Below are positions 1 to 7,701 of a DNA stretch of 51,312 nt, piece by piece. The stretch covers positions 1 through 51,312 of the forward strand of contig CAZPHD010000021.1 in the NCBI GenBank assembly GCA_964586225.1, written 5' to 3'. Within the stretch, counting starts at the first letter, position 1. Each line of letters starts with the position of its first letter. The notes under the pieces are model-generated. The model saw nothing but the letters and a program-made list of their open reading frames with translations. It made no database searches and had not been told where the DNA came from. The DNA comes from JANJUB01 sp964586225. GTDB lineage: Bacteria > Armatimonadota > Fimbriimonadia > Fimbriimonadales > Fimbriimonadaceae. A program made the translations under genes and the position numbers.

Positions 1-288
1 GTATATGGCGACGATATCAATATCTTTTCTGGCCAAAAGTTGATCATAGTCGCCGGTTACGAAGAGGCTAGGCGTCGATTCGAGAGCGGCGGCTCGTTTC
101 TCCTCACTGAGGTCGCATCCCGCGACCGCGCGGCAAAGTCCGGTCGTACGAAGCGCAACGAGCAGCGTATGCCCCTCGTGCAAACCGACCACCCCGACGC
201 CCAGCCGCTGATCCGGCGGAACCTCGCCCCAACTTCGGCGCTCGCCAACGACAGGTCGACCGGTAGGCAGAAAATCCGGGTGGCTCAT
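1..288 (-). CDS. Gfo/Idh/MocA-family oxidoreductase, N-terminal fragment
   Basis: The minus strand is open from an ATG at 288 to the window edge, giving 96 codons; the rest of the gene lies outside. After about 28 residues the protein enters a Rossmann beta strand with a glycine-rich turn (GVVGLHEG, near residues 32-38). It continues with an acidic-ended second strand (AVAGCDLS) and a KDIDIVAIY strand, the usual order at the start of NAD(P)-dependent Gfo/Idh/MocA sugar oxidoreductases. The glycine motif departs from GxGxxG, so cofactor binding should be checked on the full protein. There is no Shine-Dalgarno site. A TAGACT box 8 nt before the ATG suggests a leaderless transcript. The substrate cannot be inferred. 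Confidence 0.72.
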   Translation of the reverse strand, partial: MSHPDFLPTGRPVVGERRSWGEVPPDQRLGVGVVGLHEGHTLLVALRTTGLCRAVAGCDLSEEKRAAALESTPSLFVTGDYDQLLARKDIDIVAIY

Positions 289-333
289 CGCTGGTGAGTC
301 TACACGGGCCGCCTTCTTTGCCTTTCGTGCTCT

Positions 334-376
334 AGGGATTCCTTAGGGATTCGTTAGGAGTTCGTTAGGTTGACCT
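334..376. repeat. 11-bp tandem repeat, about 3.9 units
   Basis: Four consecutive 11-bp units start with AGG (AGGGATTCCTT, AGGGATTCGTT, AGGAGTTCGTT, then a decayed copy). They lie between the divergent oxidoreductase and rhamnosidase genes. No inverted partner array is visible nearby, unlike the other short-word repeats in this window. The rest of 289-457 holds only the two candidate -10 boxes. Confidence 0.7.
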
Positions 377-457
377 AGTGAATCACTACCGAACGGCTGA
401 CGAAGACCACGAGTCAGAGCGGAGTCGCTCGGGCTCAGACTTCGCCCATAATCCCGC

Positions 458-2779
458 ATGGCCGAAGCCTGGAATGCGAAGTGGATTTCCTACGCCTATG
501 ACCCTCGGCAAGACCTTGGGGTCTTTGCATTTCGGCGTCGGTTCGCGTCGGCTTCGTCGATCCGCGTCTCCGCGGACAATCGCTACAAGCTCTATTGCAA
601 CGGGCAGCTCGTGGGTATGGGGCCACAACGCGGCGACGAGCGGCACTGGTTCTACGAGACGTACGACCTGACGCCGTTTCTGGTTGAGGGCGAGAATGAG
701 CTGGTGGCCCTGGTGTGGAACTTCGGCTGGATGGCGCCGATGGCTCAGCACACGGTGCGGACGGGGTTCGTGCTTGAGGAACTGTCGGTTTCCCCACCCC
801 CCTACCCCCTCCCCTCGAAGACGATGGCCCTTCGAGGAGAGGGGGAGTCCTTGTCCACACCTCATGGGTGGGAAGTTGCGAGAGTTGATGCCTGGTCGTT
901 CGACATGATGCACAACGGCGTCGGCGAGTTCTATATCGACATTGGCCCTGGCGAGAAGGTGGATTTCCGCGAACTCCCCCTCTCCGCTTGCGGGGAGGGG
1001 GTTGGGGGGTGGGGTTTGGACTGGCGCATGCCCCACATCATCTGCACCGCTGAGGATCAAGGCGCGAATGGCGGCGGCACGCCGTGGATGCTCATCCCGT
1101 CCACACTTCCCGCGCAGAGATATTCCGAGCTCCCCCTCGCCCCCTTGGGGGAGAGGGGGTTGGGGGGTGAGGGGCGACAGTTCTACGACTTCGGCGAGCT
1201 CCTTTGCGCGTATCCGCGCTTCACGCTCGAGGGCCCGCGCGGCACCGAGGTGCGGATCACCTACGCCGAATCGCTGTGGATGCCCGGAACCGACGACAAG
1301 GGCAACCGAGACGAATCCGAAGCCAAGGAAATCCGCGGCTACCAAGACCGCGTGATCCTGAGCGGGGGCATGGACGTGTTCGAACCGCTGTGGTGGCGGA
1401 CGTTTCGGTTCATTGAGATCGAGGTCCAATCTGAAATCTGCAATCTGAAATCTGAAATCCGTGAGCCCCTCACCCCCCAGCCCCCTCTCCCCCAAGGAGG
1501 AGAGGGGGAGTCGGATTCCGGACACCAATCCAAAATCCAAAATCTAAAATCCAAAATCGAACTCTTCCAAACCGGCTATCCCTACCAAGTCGAGAGTTCC
1601 TTCGAAGCCGATCATCAGTGGGTCCAACCCATCTGGGATGTCGCGGTCAGAACCGCCGACCGGTGCGCGGGCGAGACCTACTTCGACTGCCCCTACTACG
1701 AGCAACTGCAATACGTTGGCGATGCCCGAATCCAGGCGCTTATCGGCTACTACCTGGGCCGCGACCGCCGCCTTCAAAGGAACTGCATTGATCAAATCGG
1801 CTGGTCGATCATCGAGAACGGCCTCACCCAGTCCCGCTATCCCAGCCGCCAAACACAAGTCATCCCGCCCTTCAGCCTTTGGTGGGTGATGATGCTCTAC
1901 GACCAGATGCTCTACGACAACCTACCGCACACGAACGATCGGGCGGGGCAGGTCAGCCGCGTGCTGGATGGCTTCTGCGCACTGACCGAGCAGGACCGTG
2001 GGAGCTTCTGGAACTTCGGCGATTGGGTGCCGGGGTGGCGTTGGGGCGTGCCGCCGGGGGGCGTCCACTCTCCGATGCACCAACTCACCTACATGCTCGC
2101 GCACGCCGCGCAACACGCGCTCACCGGGGCCGAGCTACGAGATGTCACCGACGTGCTGAGCGAGTGGGCGGACTTCCAGGCCGATTGGCTGGTCGAGATT
2201 TCCGAGCCGCGCATCCATGGATTGCTGCCGAGCCAGAGTCAGAGCGAGCACGCCGAGGCCCTCTGGCGGTGCCTGCAATCTATGGTCGGACTCACGCCCG
2301 ACGCTTGGCCGCATGATGAGCTGAAGGAAGCCGCGAAGTGCACCTACTACTTCAGCTACTACAAGCACCTCGCGATGTTCGACTCCCAATCCAAAACCCA
2401 AATTCCCAAATCCAAAATGCCCTCCTACCTTGAACAACTCCGCCCCTGGTTTGCGCAGATCGAGAACGGCCTCACCACGTTTGCCGAGAATCCCGAACCC
2501 ACCCGCTCGGACTGCCACGCTTGGAGCGCGCACCCGATCCTCGGCTTCTTCCAGATCATCGCGGGCGTGACGAGCACAGCCCCGAAGTGGAGCAAGGTGA
2601 AGATCGCCCCCCAGCCCTTCGAGCTGAAGCGCTTCGATGCCCATATCGCGCACCCACTCGGCGATTTGACCGTCGCATTCGAGAACGACCGCCTTGTCAT
2701 CGATACCCCCGTCCAGGCCCACCTATTTTGGCAGGACCGAGAAGCCCTCTTGAACCCAGGGATGCACCGCATCGGCTAG
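458..2779 (+). CDS. GH78-like alpha-L-rhamnosidase with repeat insertions
   Basis: A 773-residue glycoside hydrolase of the bacterial rhamnosidase type. The N-terminal carbohydrate-binding-like region has the SADNRYKLYCNG and GPQRGDERHW motifs. The middle has WWRTFRFIEIEV. The six-hairpin catalytic region has DCPYYEQLQYVGD (about residue 410), the counterpart of the family's DCPxREExxGWxGD acid motif, and later GSFWNFGDW. No signal peptide is visible. Four GC palindromes (near residues 112-130, 172-186, 224-240 and 337-351) and three heptamer arrays (near 324-334, 357-367, 644-654) are inserted in frame, adding roughly 100 residues. All lie outside the recognisable motifs. The start has no SD; a CATAAT box ends 5 nt before the ATG. 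Family assignment is good; the exact substrate is uncertain. Confidence 0.8.
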   Translation: MAEAWNAKWISYAYDPRQDLGVFAFRRRFASASSIRVSADNRYKLYCNGQLVGMGPQRGDERHWFYETYDLTPFLVEGENELVALVWNFGWMAPMAQHTVRTGFVLEELSVSPPPYPLPSKTMALRGEGESLSTPHGWEVARVDAWSFDMMHNGVGEFYIDIGPGEKVDFRELPLSACGEGVGGWGLDWRMPHIICTAEDQGANGGGTPWMLIPSTLPAQRYSELPLAPLGERGLGGEGRQFYDFGELLCAYPRFTLEGPRGTEVRITYAESLWMPGTDDKGNRDESEAKEIRGYQDRVILSGGMDVFEPLWWRTFRFIEIEVQSEICNLKSEIREPLTPQPPLPQGGEGESDSGHQSKIQNLKSKIELFQTGYPYQVESSFEADHQWVQPIWDVAVRTADRCAGETYFDCPYYEQLQYVGDARIQALIGYYLGRDRRLQRNCIDQIGWSIIENGLTQSRYPSRQTQVIPPFSLWWVMMLYDQMLYDNLPHTNDRAGQVSRVLDGFCALTEQDRGSFWNFGDWVPGWRWGVPPGGVHSPMHQLTYMLAHAAQHALTGAELRDVTDVLSEWADFQADWLVEISEPRIHGLLPSQSQSEHAEALWRCLQSMVGLTPDAWPHDELKEAAKCTYYFSYYKHLAMFDSQSKTQIPKSKMPSYLEQLRPWFAQIENGLTTFAENPEPTRSDCHAWSAHPILGFFQIIAGVTSTAPKWSKVKIAPQPFELKRFDAHIAHPLGDLTVAFENDRLVIDTPVQAHLFWQDREALLNPGMHRIG
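791..848 (-). repeat. GC palindromic element, type A, 58 bp, in CDS
   Basis: It is the reverse complement of the murE copy at 48671-48728, differing at 2 of 58 positions. The core palindrome is TCGAAGACGATGGCCCTTCGA, flanked by C-rich and G-rich arms. In the rhamnosidase frame it reads as SPPPYPLPSKTMALRGEGES. Confidence 0.9.
973..1015 (+). repeat. GC palindromic element, type A, short-loop form, 43 bp, in CDS
   Basis: It has the same arms as the other type A copies (ACTCCCCCTCTCC ... GGGGGTTGGGGGGTGGGG) with a minimal CGCTTGCG centre. It is read in frame as ELPLSACGEGVGGWG. Confidence 0.9.
1129..1175 (+). repeat. GC palindromic element, type B, in CDS
   Basis: Type B copies end in TGAGGGG rather than TGGGG, with centre CCCCCTTGGGGG. 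This one is read in frame as ELPLAPLGERGLGGEG. The closest relative in the window is the murE copy at 49253-49298, which is one base shorter and enters in another frame. Confidence 0.88.
1428..1460. repeat. Heptamer array (AATCTGA) in CDS
   Basis: Four units of a 7-bp word plus a partial fifth lie just before the palindrome at 1466. Because seven is not a multiple of three, translation gives a heptapeptide-like pattern (QSEICNLKSEIR). Confidence 0.85.
1466..1511 (-). repeat. GC palindromic element, type B, inverted, in CDS
   Basis: An inverted type B copy starting CCCCTCACCCCCCAG and ending GAGGGGGAG. It is sandwiched between two heptamer arrays and read as EPLTPQPPLPQGGEGES. Confidence 0.88.
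1526..1560. repeat. Heptamer array (AAATCCA), 5 units, in CDS
   Basis: Exactly five 7-bp units, 35 bp, encode QSKIQNLKSKIE. The word is the same as in the intergenic array at 40171-40209. Confidence 0.88.
2387..2421. repeat. Heptamer array (AAATCCA-like), 5 units, in CDS
   Basis: Five degenerate 7-bp units near residue 644 of the rhamnosidase encode QSKTQIPKSKMP. Decay of the units suggests an older insertion. Confidence 0.82.
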
Positions 2780-2788
2780 AATCTGCCT

Positions 2789-3277
2789 ATGATGCACCTC
2801 CGGACTGGCGCAGTAGGGCTTGGAATCGCGTTGGCGGTTATCGCTCACGCCGATGCCCGGAAAGAGCTTGACGCCGCCTACACGGCCTACAACACCGCGA
2901 TGAAGGCGCGCGACGTGAAGAAGCTGATGACCTACACCACGAATGACTTCAAGCTGATCAACGTGCGCAAGGTTGTCATCTCGCGGATGGAAGTGCGCAC
3001 CCAGCTCGAAACCGCCCTGAAGCAGTTTCAGAAGATCCTCGCCGTTACAACCAAGATCGACTCACTGAGTAGCGACAAGATTGGCGTGATTCAAGTGCGC
3101 TCGACGAGCTCCTTTAGGGCCGAGATCGTCAACCCCAGCACCAAGAAGGTGTCGGTGTTCGAATCAACTTCAACCAGTGACGATACGTGGATCAAGCAGG
3201 GCGGAGCCTGGCGCATCAAGCAAACGCGACTCGTCAAAGAGGAACACAAGCTGGACGGCAAGAAGGTCGGTGCATGA
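2789..3277 (+). CDS. Secreted NTF2-like (DUF4440/SnoaL-type) protein
   Basis: A 162-residue protein with a short cationic N-terminus, a hydrophobic run (GAVGLGIALAVIA) and an AHA/DA cleavage region, so probably exported. The mature part has the helix-rich start (LDAAYTAYNTAMKARDVKKLMTY) and curved-sheet pattern ending in DDTWIKQGGAWRIKQTRLV, typical of the NTF2 cone fold. This fold binds small ligands or serves as an accessory domain; no catalytic residues can be assigned. The rhamnosidase stop forms part of a TAGAAT box 6 nt before the ATG, suggesting a leaderless start. Its stop overlaps the next gene's ATG (ATGA), so the two are translationally coupled. Confidence 0.7.
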   Translation: MMHLRTGAVGLGIALAVIAHADARKELDAAYTAYNTAMKARDVKKLMTYTTNDFKLINVRKVVISRMEVRTQLETALKQFQKILAVTTKIDSLSSDKIGVIQVRSTSSFRAEIVNPSTKKVSVFESTSTSDDTWIKQGGAWRIKQTRLVKEEHKLDGKKVGA

Positions 3278-4260
3278 AGACGCCCATCCTCACCCTGAAT
3301 GAAGTTGAGGTTGCGTTCGGGTCGGCCAAGATCCTCCGCGGAGTGTCGCTCGACCTCTATCCCGGCGAGACGCTCGGGGTGGTGGGCGAATCGGGTTGCG
3401 GCAAGTCGATGACTGGCTTTGCGGTGATGGGCATGTTGCCCAAGCCGGGCAAGGTCACGAAGGGCTCGATCACGCTCGAAGGCCGTGAACTGACCACGCT
3501 GACCAACCGCGAGTGGCTGGATGTCCGCGGCGACCAGATCGCCCTCGTCATGCAGGATCCGTTCACCAGTTTGAACCCGATGATGCGCGTTGGTGAGCAG
3601 ATCGCCGAGGCGTTGCGACTGCACCAGAACATGTCGCGCCAGGAAGCGAGCCGCAAAGCGGTCGAACTGCTGGATCAGGTCGGCGTGCCTGTTCCCGAAT
3701 CGTCGGCGCGGAAGTATCCGCACCAAATGTCGGGCGGTCAGCGCCAGCGTGTTGTTATTGCGATCGCGTTTGCCTGTCGCCCCAAGGTGTTGATTGCCGA
3801 TGAGCCCACGACAGCCCTTGATGTCACCTTGCAAGCGCAGATTCTCCGGCTCATCCGCGAGATGCAGGAGCGTGACGGCACCGCGGTGATGCTCATCTCC
3901 CACGACATCGGCGTGATCGGCGCCATGGCGAGCCGGGTTGCCGTCTTCTATGCCGGACGTGTGGTCGAGATCGGCGAGTCTTCGCAGGTGCTTCGCGATC
4001 CCCGACATCCCTACACGCAGGCGTTGCTGAGCGCGATGCCGACGGCAGGGAAGACCGTCTTGGCATCACTGCCCGGGCAGCCGCCCGATCTGACCACGCT
4101 GGGAGGGGGTTGCGCTTTCGCCGAGCGATGCCCTGTGCGGTGTGAGCGGGCGGGCGTAGATCCGCCGCTGGTCGTGATTCCACAGGGCGACGACCACCAG
4201 GCAGCGTGTTGGCGAATCGGGCAGGCCGAAACGGTCGCGACTTCCGACGCGTCACACTGA
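3274..4260 (+). CDS. Oligopeptide/dipeptide ABC transporter ATP-binding protein (OppD-like)
   Basis: A 328-residue ATPase of the Opp/Dpp family, which energises peptide import. Visible in order: Walker A GESGCGKS, Q-loop VMQDPFTSLNPM, signature MSGGQRQRV, Walker B VLIADEPTTALD, H-loop ISHD. The family's C-terminal extension has the cysteines CAFAERCPVRCERA, which in OppD/DppD relatives can hold an Fe-S cluster. The start was set at the ATG overlapping the upstream stop (ATGA); an in-frame upstream TTG/ATG would add a non-homologous tail. No permease or binding-protein gene is adjacent, so partners must be elsewhere. Confidence 0.9.
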   Translation: MKTPILTLNEVEVAFGSAKILRGVSLDLYPGETLGVVGESGCGKSMTGFAVMGMLPKPGKVTKGSITLEGRELTTLTNREWLDVRGDQIALVMQDPFTSLNPMMRVGEQIAEALRLHQNMSRQEASRKAVELLDQVGVPVPESSARKYPHQMSGGQRQRVVIAIAFACRPKVLIADEPTTALDVTLQAQILRLIREMQERDGTAVMLISHDIGVIGAMASRVAVFYAGRVVEIGESSQVLRDPRHPYTQALLSAMPTAGKTVLASLPGQPPDLTTLGGGCAFAERCPVRCERAGVDPPLVVIPQGDDHQAACWRIGQAETVATSDASH

Positions 4261-4264
4261 GAGA

Positions 4265-4924
4265 ATGTTGCTCTCTTCGCTCGTCCTGGCCACGGTTCTC
4301 CAGGAGCCCATGGTGCTCAAGTTTTCGCCGGTCGGCGAGACGGTCTATCGCGAGCAGTTTGTGATCAGCGAATCGACGGAGGGACGCGCAGCTTTGACGG
4401 CCAATGGCGAGCGACGCGTTCGCATCAAAGTGCGCGAAATCTCTCGGGGGCGTGCGCGGATGGAACTGACCGTCGCTGATCTTGAAGCGCGCGGTGCCGA
4501 AGGCCTTGCGACTGAATTGCGAGGCTGGTTGGATCAGCCCGTCCGCGAGCAACATGTGAATGATCGGGGCTACGTTGAGCGCAAAGAAGAGCCCCGCGGC
4601 AACCGACCGTTCTTCGGCTTGGTCTTGCCGCCGCCCGCAGCGTCAATGCCCGATCGCTGGAATGCGAAGCTACTCCTGCCCATTGGTTCTGAGCGTATCG
4701 TCGACTTCAAGTATGAAATTGAGCAGGTGGAGCAACGCGATGAGCCCGTCCTCCGAATCGGAGTGCAGGCTTCCGACCGGCAAGGTGCGCTGACGACGGC
4801 TCTGAATGGCGTCGTTTTCGTCGCGCGCTCGGGCACGGTGCTGAATGGCGAGCTTATTACGCGCCTGTCCGACACCTCGGCCAAGACCGAGACGACCATC
4901 ACGTATCGATTCCAAAAGCTATGA
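4265..4924 (+). CDS. Exported protein of unknown function
   Basis: A 219-residue protein with a short hydrophobic N-terminus (MLLSSLVLATVL), possibly a weak signal peptide. It is followed by a beta-rich body with repeated ERRVRIKVREI and VLRIGVQASD type strands and a proline patch (LPPPAASMP). I do not recognise the family. It starts 4 nt after the OppD stop and overlaps the next gene by ATGA, so it belongs to the same transcription unit. Confidence 0.6.
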   Translation: MLLSSLVLATVLQEPMVLKFSPVGETVYREQFVISESTEGRAALTANGERRVRIKVREISRGRARMELTVADLEARGAEGLATELRGWLDQPVREQHVNDRGYVERKEEPRGNRPFFGLVLPPPAASMPDRWNAKLLLPIGSERIVDFKYEIEQVEQRDEPVLRIGVQASDRQGALTTALNGVVFVARSGTVLNGELITRLSDTSAKTETTITYRFQKL

Positions 4925-5727
4925 TTCGTTGGTTCCTGATTGGGTTGATTTCGCTGCTGGGGCCGCTGGCCCTCGCCCACGTTCCCCCCGGGACAGAGAT
5001 TCGGTTTGTTTTGCTCCAGGAACTGAACTCTGGCGGCAGCATCGTTGGGCAAGAGGTCGCGTTGGCAGTCGCCCAAGACGTGATCGTCAAGGGCAGCGTC
5101 GTCATCGCAGAGGGAACGCTCGCTGTGGGCACGGTGAAGCAAGCTCGACGCGAGGGTGCGCTCTCGGCCAGCGTCTTCGATAAGCCCGCGAGACTCGCGA
5201 TCGAGCTGTCGCATACCTACGATGTTCATGGCCGCCGGGTGCCGTTGAAGGCGAGGCTGAACGGGAAAGACCAGAAGCTCTACTCCTTCAATCGGGACAA
5301 CACCAAGATTCCGCGCCTCGCCGATCGCCGCGCCGAGGAGTCGCTCAAACAGCCGGAAACGCGGCGCGCGATGGAAGTGCTTGTTGAGGCGATCCGAGGA
5401 GTGAGAACTGAACAGGACCTCCTCCGCAACATTCAGCGCGCGACGATCCTCGAAGTCGCCCGCGCCCTGCGTTTGCAGAACACGGTCGATTTGCTTCTCT
5501 CGAATCGGCTCCTTGACCTGATCAACCTAGGCGCAACCCTCAGCAAACCGGGCTTCGCGGCTATCCTCGGCGCGCGTGCCGCCGTGGGCACGGTGAACAT
5601 CGTGCTGCGCTCAGCGCGCGAGATCGTGCGCATTGGCAGTCACTTGCCCGGATTTCTCTCTCGCAAATTTGGAGGCCGGAACGTCAACGCGGCGATTGGG
5701 CTAGAGTTTTCGGCGTTCGCGGGGTAG
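4921..5727 (+). CDS. Secreted protein of unknown function
   Basis: A 268-residue protein with a clear signal peptide (RWFLIGLISLLGPLALAHV, cleavage near residue 20). Residues 25-110 form a beta domain (GTEIRFVLLQEL, VKGSVVIAEGTLAVGTV) of the kind used by exported regulators that tune a stored value. The rest is helical and basic. No catalytic motif was found. Its start overlaps the previous stop (ATGA), and the paired arrangement suggests joint function. It ends 63 bp before a convergent gene; that gap holds no strong terminator. Confidence 0.58.
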   Translation: MIRWFLIGLISLLGPLALAHVPPGTEIRFVLLQELNSGGSIVGQEVALAVAQDVIVKGSVVIAEGTLAVGTVKQARREGALSASVFDKPARLAIELSHTYDVHGRRVPLKARLNGKDQKLYSFNRDNTKIPRLADRRAEESLKQPETRRAMEVLVEAIRGVRTEQDLLRNIQRATILEVARALRLQNTVDLLLSNRLLDLINLGATLSKPGFAAILGARAAVGTVNIVLRSAREIVRIGSHLPGFLSRKFGGRNVNAAIGLEFSAFAG

Positions 5728-5790
5728 CGGATGTAGGATATGGCTCTTTTGAAGCTTGATCCAGCTACCGTTCAACTCCGCATCCAACAC

Positions 5791-6588
5791 TTACGGCCGC
5801 ACCGGAATCTTCGTCTTGCCCCACGCCCGTAGCCGACCCTGACCAATCTCGACCCCTGCCACATTGATCGCGTCGTACAACTTGAGGTCATTGCGCAAGT
5901 CCACCACCGGATTGAGCGCCTTCAACAACGTATCGCGGGCAAAGTCATCCGCCGGCCGGTCATCAAAGAAGATCTTGGCGTGTTGCAGTTCCAGCGTGGT
6001 CCCGGTCGGTGACACGAGCTTAGCGATCACCAAGAACCGCGTCTTGAGTAGCACAAACTCGCCATCCCCTTCGACCGTCACCTTGTCGCGGTCCAGGGTC
6101 ACCTTAACCGTCTTGATCTCGCGAAACTTCTTGAGGATGAACGCCTCTAGGTCTTGGGCAAGGAGCACCACCTCACCCGTCCCTATTCCGCTACGGCTGA
6201 GCCGAATGATCCGCTTGCGCGTCGCGAGCGGGTAGTCATATCGGCAATCGGGAATGGTGGCGCGGAGACTCTCGACGCGGAGATTGCCGAGATAGAAGTC
6301 GTCGAGCTCAAGCCGGAGTTCGCGCAGGATGCCCCGGGTGGAGCGCTCAGGTTCGGTGAAAAGGGGAAGTCCCGGCGTTCGGAAGTGCCGAGCCGTGATG
6401 GTGCCCCGCGCAACATCGCCCTGCGGCCCATCGATCAGGCCACTGAGGACCGTCTTGACGTCCACGAACACGTTTTCGCCTTGGAGTTGGGCGCGAATAT
6501 CGGCGGCTGCCGACTGTTCGAATTGCCGGACCGTGATCTTTCCCCAGCCGCCCAAGAGGCCCATTGAAGCTAACAGAAATCCAAGCAC
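5791..6588 (-). CDS. DUF2993/LmeA-like lipid-binding protein
   Basis: About 265 residues with an N-terminal hydrophobic segment (VLGFLLASMGLLGGWG), followed by ITVRQFEQSAAADIRAQL and long amphipathic strands (RLELDDFYLGNLRVESLRA). The pattern is that of DUF2993 proteins such as mycobacterial LmeA, which bind phospholipid on the outer face of the membrane. I chose the GTG at 6588 because AGGAG sits 8 nt upstream; a TTG two codons earlier would put the same site only 2 nt away. It is transcribed divergently from ygfZ. Function in this organism is inferred only from the fold. Confidence 0.65.
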   Translation of the reverse strand: MLGFLLASMGLLGGWGKITVRQFEQSAAADIRAQLQGENVFVDVKTVLSGLIDGPQGDVARGTITARHFRTPGLPLFTEPERSTRGILRELRLELDDFYLGNLRVESLRATIPDCRYDYPLATRKRIIRLSRSGIGTGEVVLLAQDLEAFILKKFREIKTVKVTLDRDKVTVEGDGEFVLLKTRFLVIAKLVSPTGTTLELQHAKIFFDDRPADDFARDTLLKALNPVVDLRNDLKLYDAINVAGVEIGQGRLRAWGKTKIPVRP

Positions 6589-6669
6589 GAACAAATCTCC
6601 TGTGCAAAGCGTAGACTATCTCAGGGTGTCAACGCCGACCCTTAGACCTACTGCCGGAAGAACGATGCC

Positions 6670-7671
6670 ATGTCTGACCCAGTCGTTGAAGACCCGATTT
6701 CGCCCGACACTCTCCAAGCCTATGACCTCCTTCGCGGCGGCTGCGGTCGCTATGAACTCCGAAACTCCAGCCTCTTCGAGTTAACGGGCGAGGACCGAAA
6801 AGCGTGGCTGCAAGGCCAAATCACGAACGACATGCGCGGCCTCCAACCAGGAGGCTCGTTGGCATTCTGTTTGTGTAGCCCCACTGGCCAAATCGAGGCG
6901 GTCGGCGACCTTTGGGCGCACGGCGAACGGTATCTGATTCGAACCCATCGGCAGAGCGCCCCGGCTTTTCAAAACCGCTTCGACAACATGATCATCATGG
7001 AAGACGTCGTCGCGCGCGACCTGACGCCGATCTACCGCTTGGTCTGCTTGCAGGGCCCCTACGCGACCTCTGAACTGCGCGAAGTCTTGGACGTGCCCCA
7101 CCTTGACGCTTCGGTCGCCGAGTATCAGGGCGTAGAGGTCGTCTGCTTGCGTTCGAATCGCACCGGCTTGGGTGGCTGGGATTTGCTGGTCCCCATCGAG
7201 GCCGAATCGGCGTGGGCGGCGTTGGAAGCCGAGTTTCCCGCGGTCGACGAGGCTGCCTATACCATCGCTCGACTGGAAGCAGGCATTCCGCGATTTGGCG
7301 ACGACATCGACGCCCGAGTTCTTCCTCCCGAACTTGGTGAGGCGTTCACGGCCCGGCACGTCAGCTATAGCAAGGGGTGCTACACCGGCCAGGAAGTGCT
7401 GATGCGCCTTTACAGCCGAGGGCATACGAACCGCACCTGGATGGCCCTCGTTGCCGATGATCCCATGACCGTGGGCGACCGCGTCGCGCACACGAGTCGA
7501 GAAGATGCCGGCACCGTGACGTCGGCCGCATTCTCGCCTCAGTTCGGCTTTATCGCCGGGGCGATGATCCGCCGGGAAGCCGCGTTCGATGGTGAACTGG
7601 TGAAGGTGCAAACCGCGTCCGGCCCGATTGAGGCTGAAGTCAGGAACTTCCCGTTGCTGAATCTCGCTTGA
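6670..7671 (+). CDS. ygfZ: YgfZ/GcvT-like folate-binding protein
   Basis: A 333-residue protein of the YgfZ/IBA57 family, which uses tetrahydrofolate to support Fe-S enzyme maturation and some tRNA modification. The N-terminal part has the GcvT-like start (FELTGEDRKAWLQGQITNDM). The family signature KGCYTGQE is intact at about residues 235-242, including the conserved cysteine. It ends in a GcvT C-terminal barrel-like region. Length is usual for the family. It does not resemble a true aminomethyltransferase in context: no other glycine-cleavage genes are nearby. Confidence 0.88.
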   Translation: MSDPVVEDPISPDTLQAYDLLRGGCGRYELRNSSLFELTGEDRKAWLQGQITNDMRGLQPGGSLAFCLCSPTGQIEAVGDLWAHGERYLIRTHRQSAPAFQNRFDNMIIMEDVVARDLTPIYRLVCLQGPYATSELREVLDVPHLDASVAEYQGVEVVCLRSNRTGLGGWDLLVPIEAESAWAALEAEFPAVDEAAYTIARLEAGIPRFGDDIDARVLPPELGEAFTARHVSYSKGCYTGQEVLMRLYSRGHTNRTWMALVADDPMTVGDRVAHTSREDAGTVTSAAFSPQFGFIAGAMIRREAAFDGELVKVQTASGPIEAEVRNFPLLNLA

Positions 7672-7696
7672 CATTTCCGGCGGGTTTCATTACCCT
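7668..7696 (+). promoter_or_regulatory. Sigma-70-type promoter with leaderless start
   Basis: A perfect -35 TTGACA (7668-7673), a 17-bp spacer and TACCCT (7691-7696) lie only 5 nt before the ATG of the sugar dehydrogenase gene. Transcription would begin at or next to the start codon. The -35 overlaps the last codons and stop of ygfZ. Confidence 0.65.
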
Positions 7697-7701
7697 AGGA
7701 T

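Noticed and set aside
386..1540. 384-codon minus-strand open frame over the rhamnosidase gene
   Set aside because: Shadow frame: low-complexity, no motif, and it lies over a clear glycoside hydrolase. It stays open because of GC bias and the palindromes.
3091..4008. 305-codon minus-strand frame over oppD
   Set aside because: Antisense to a textbook ABC ATPase with all motifs in order.
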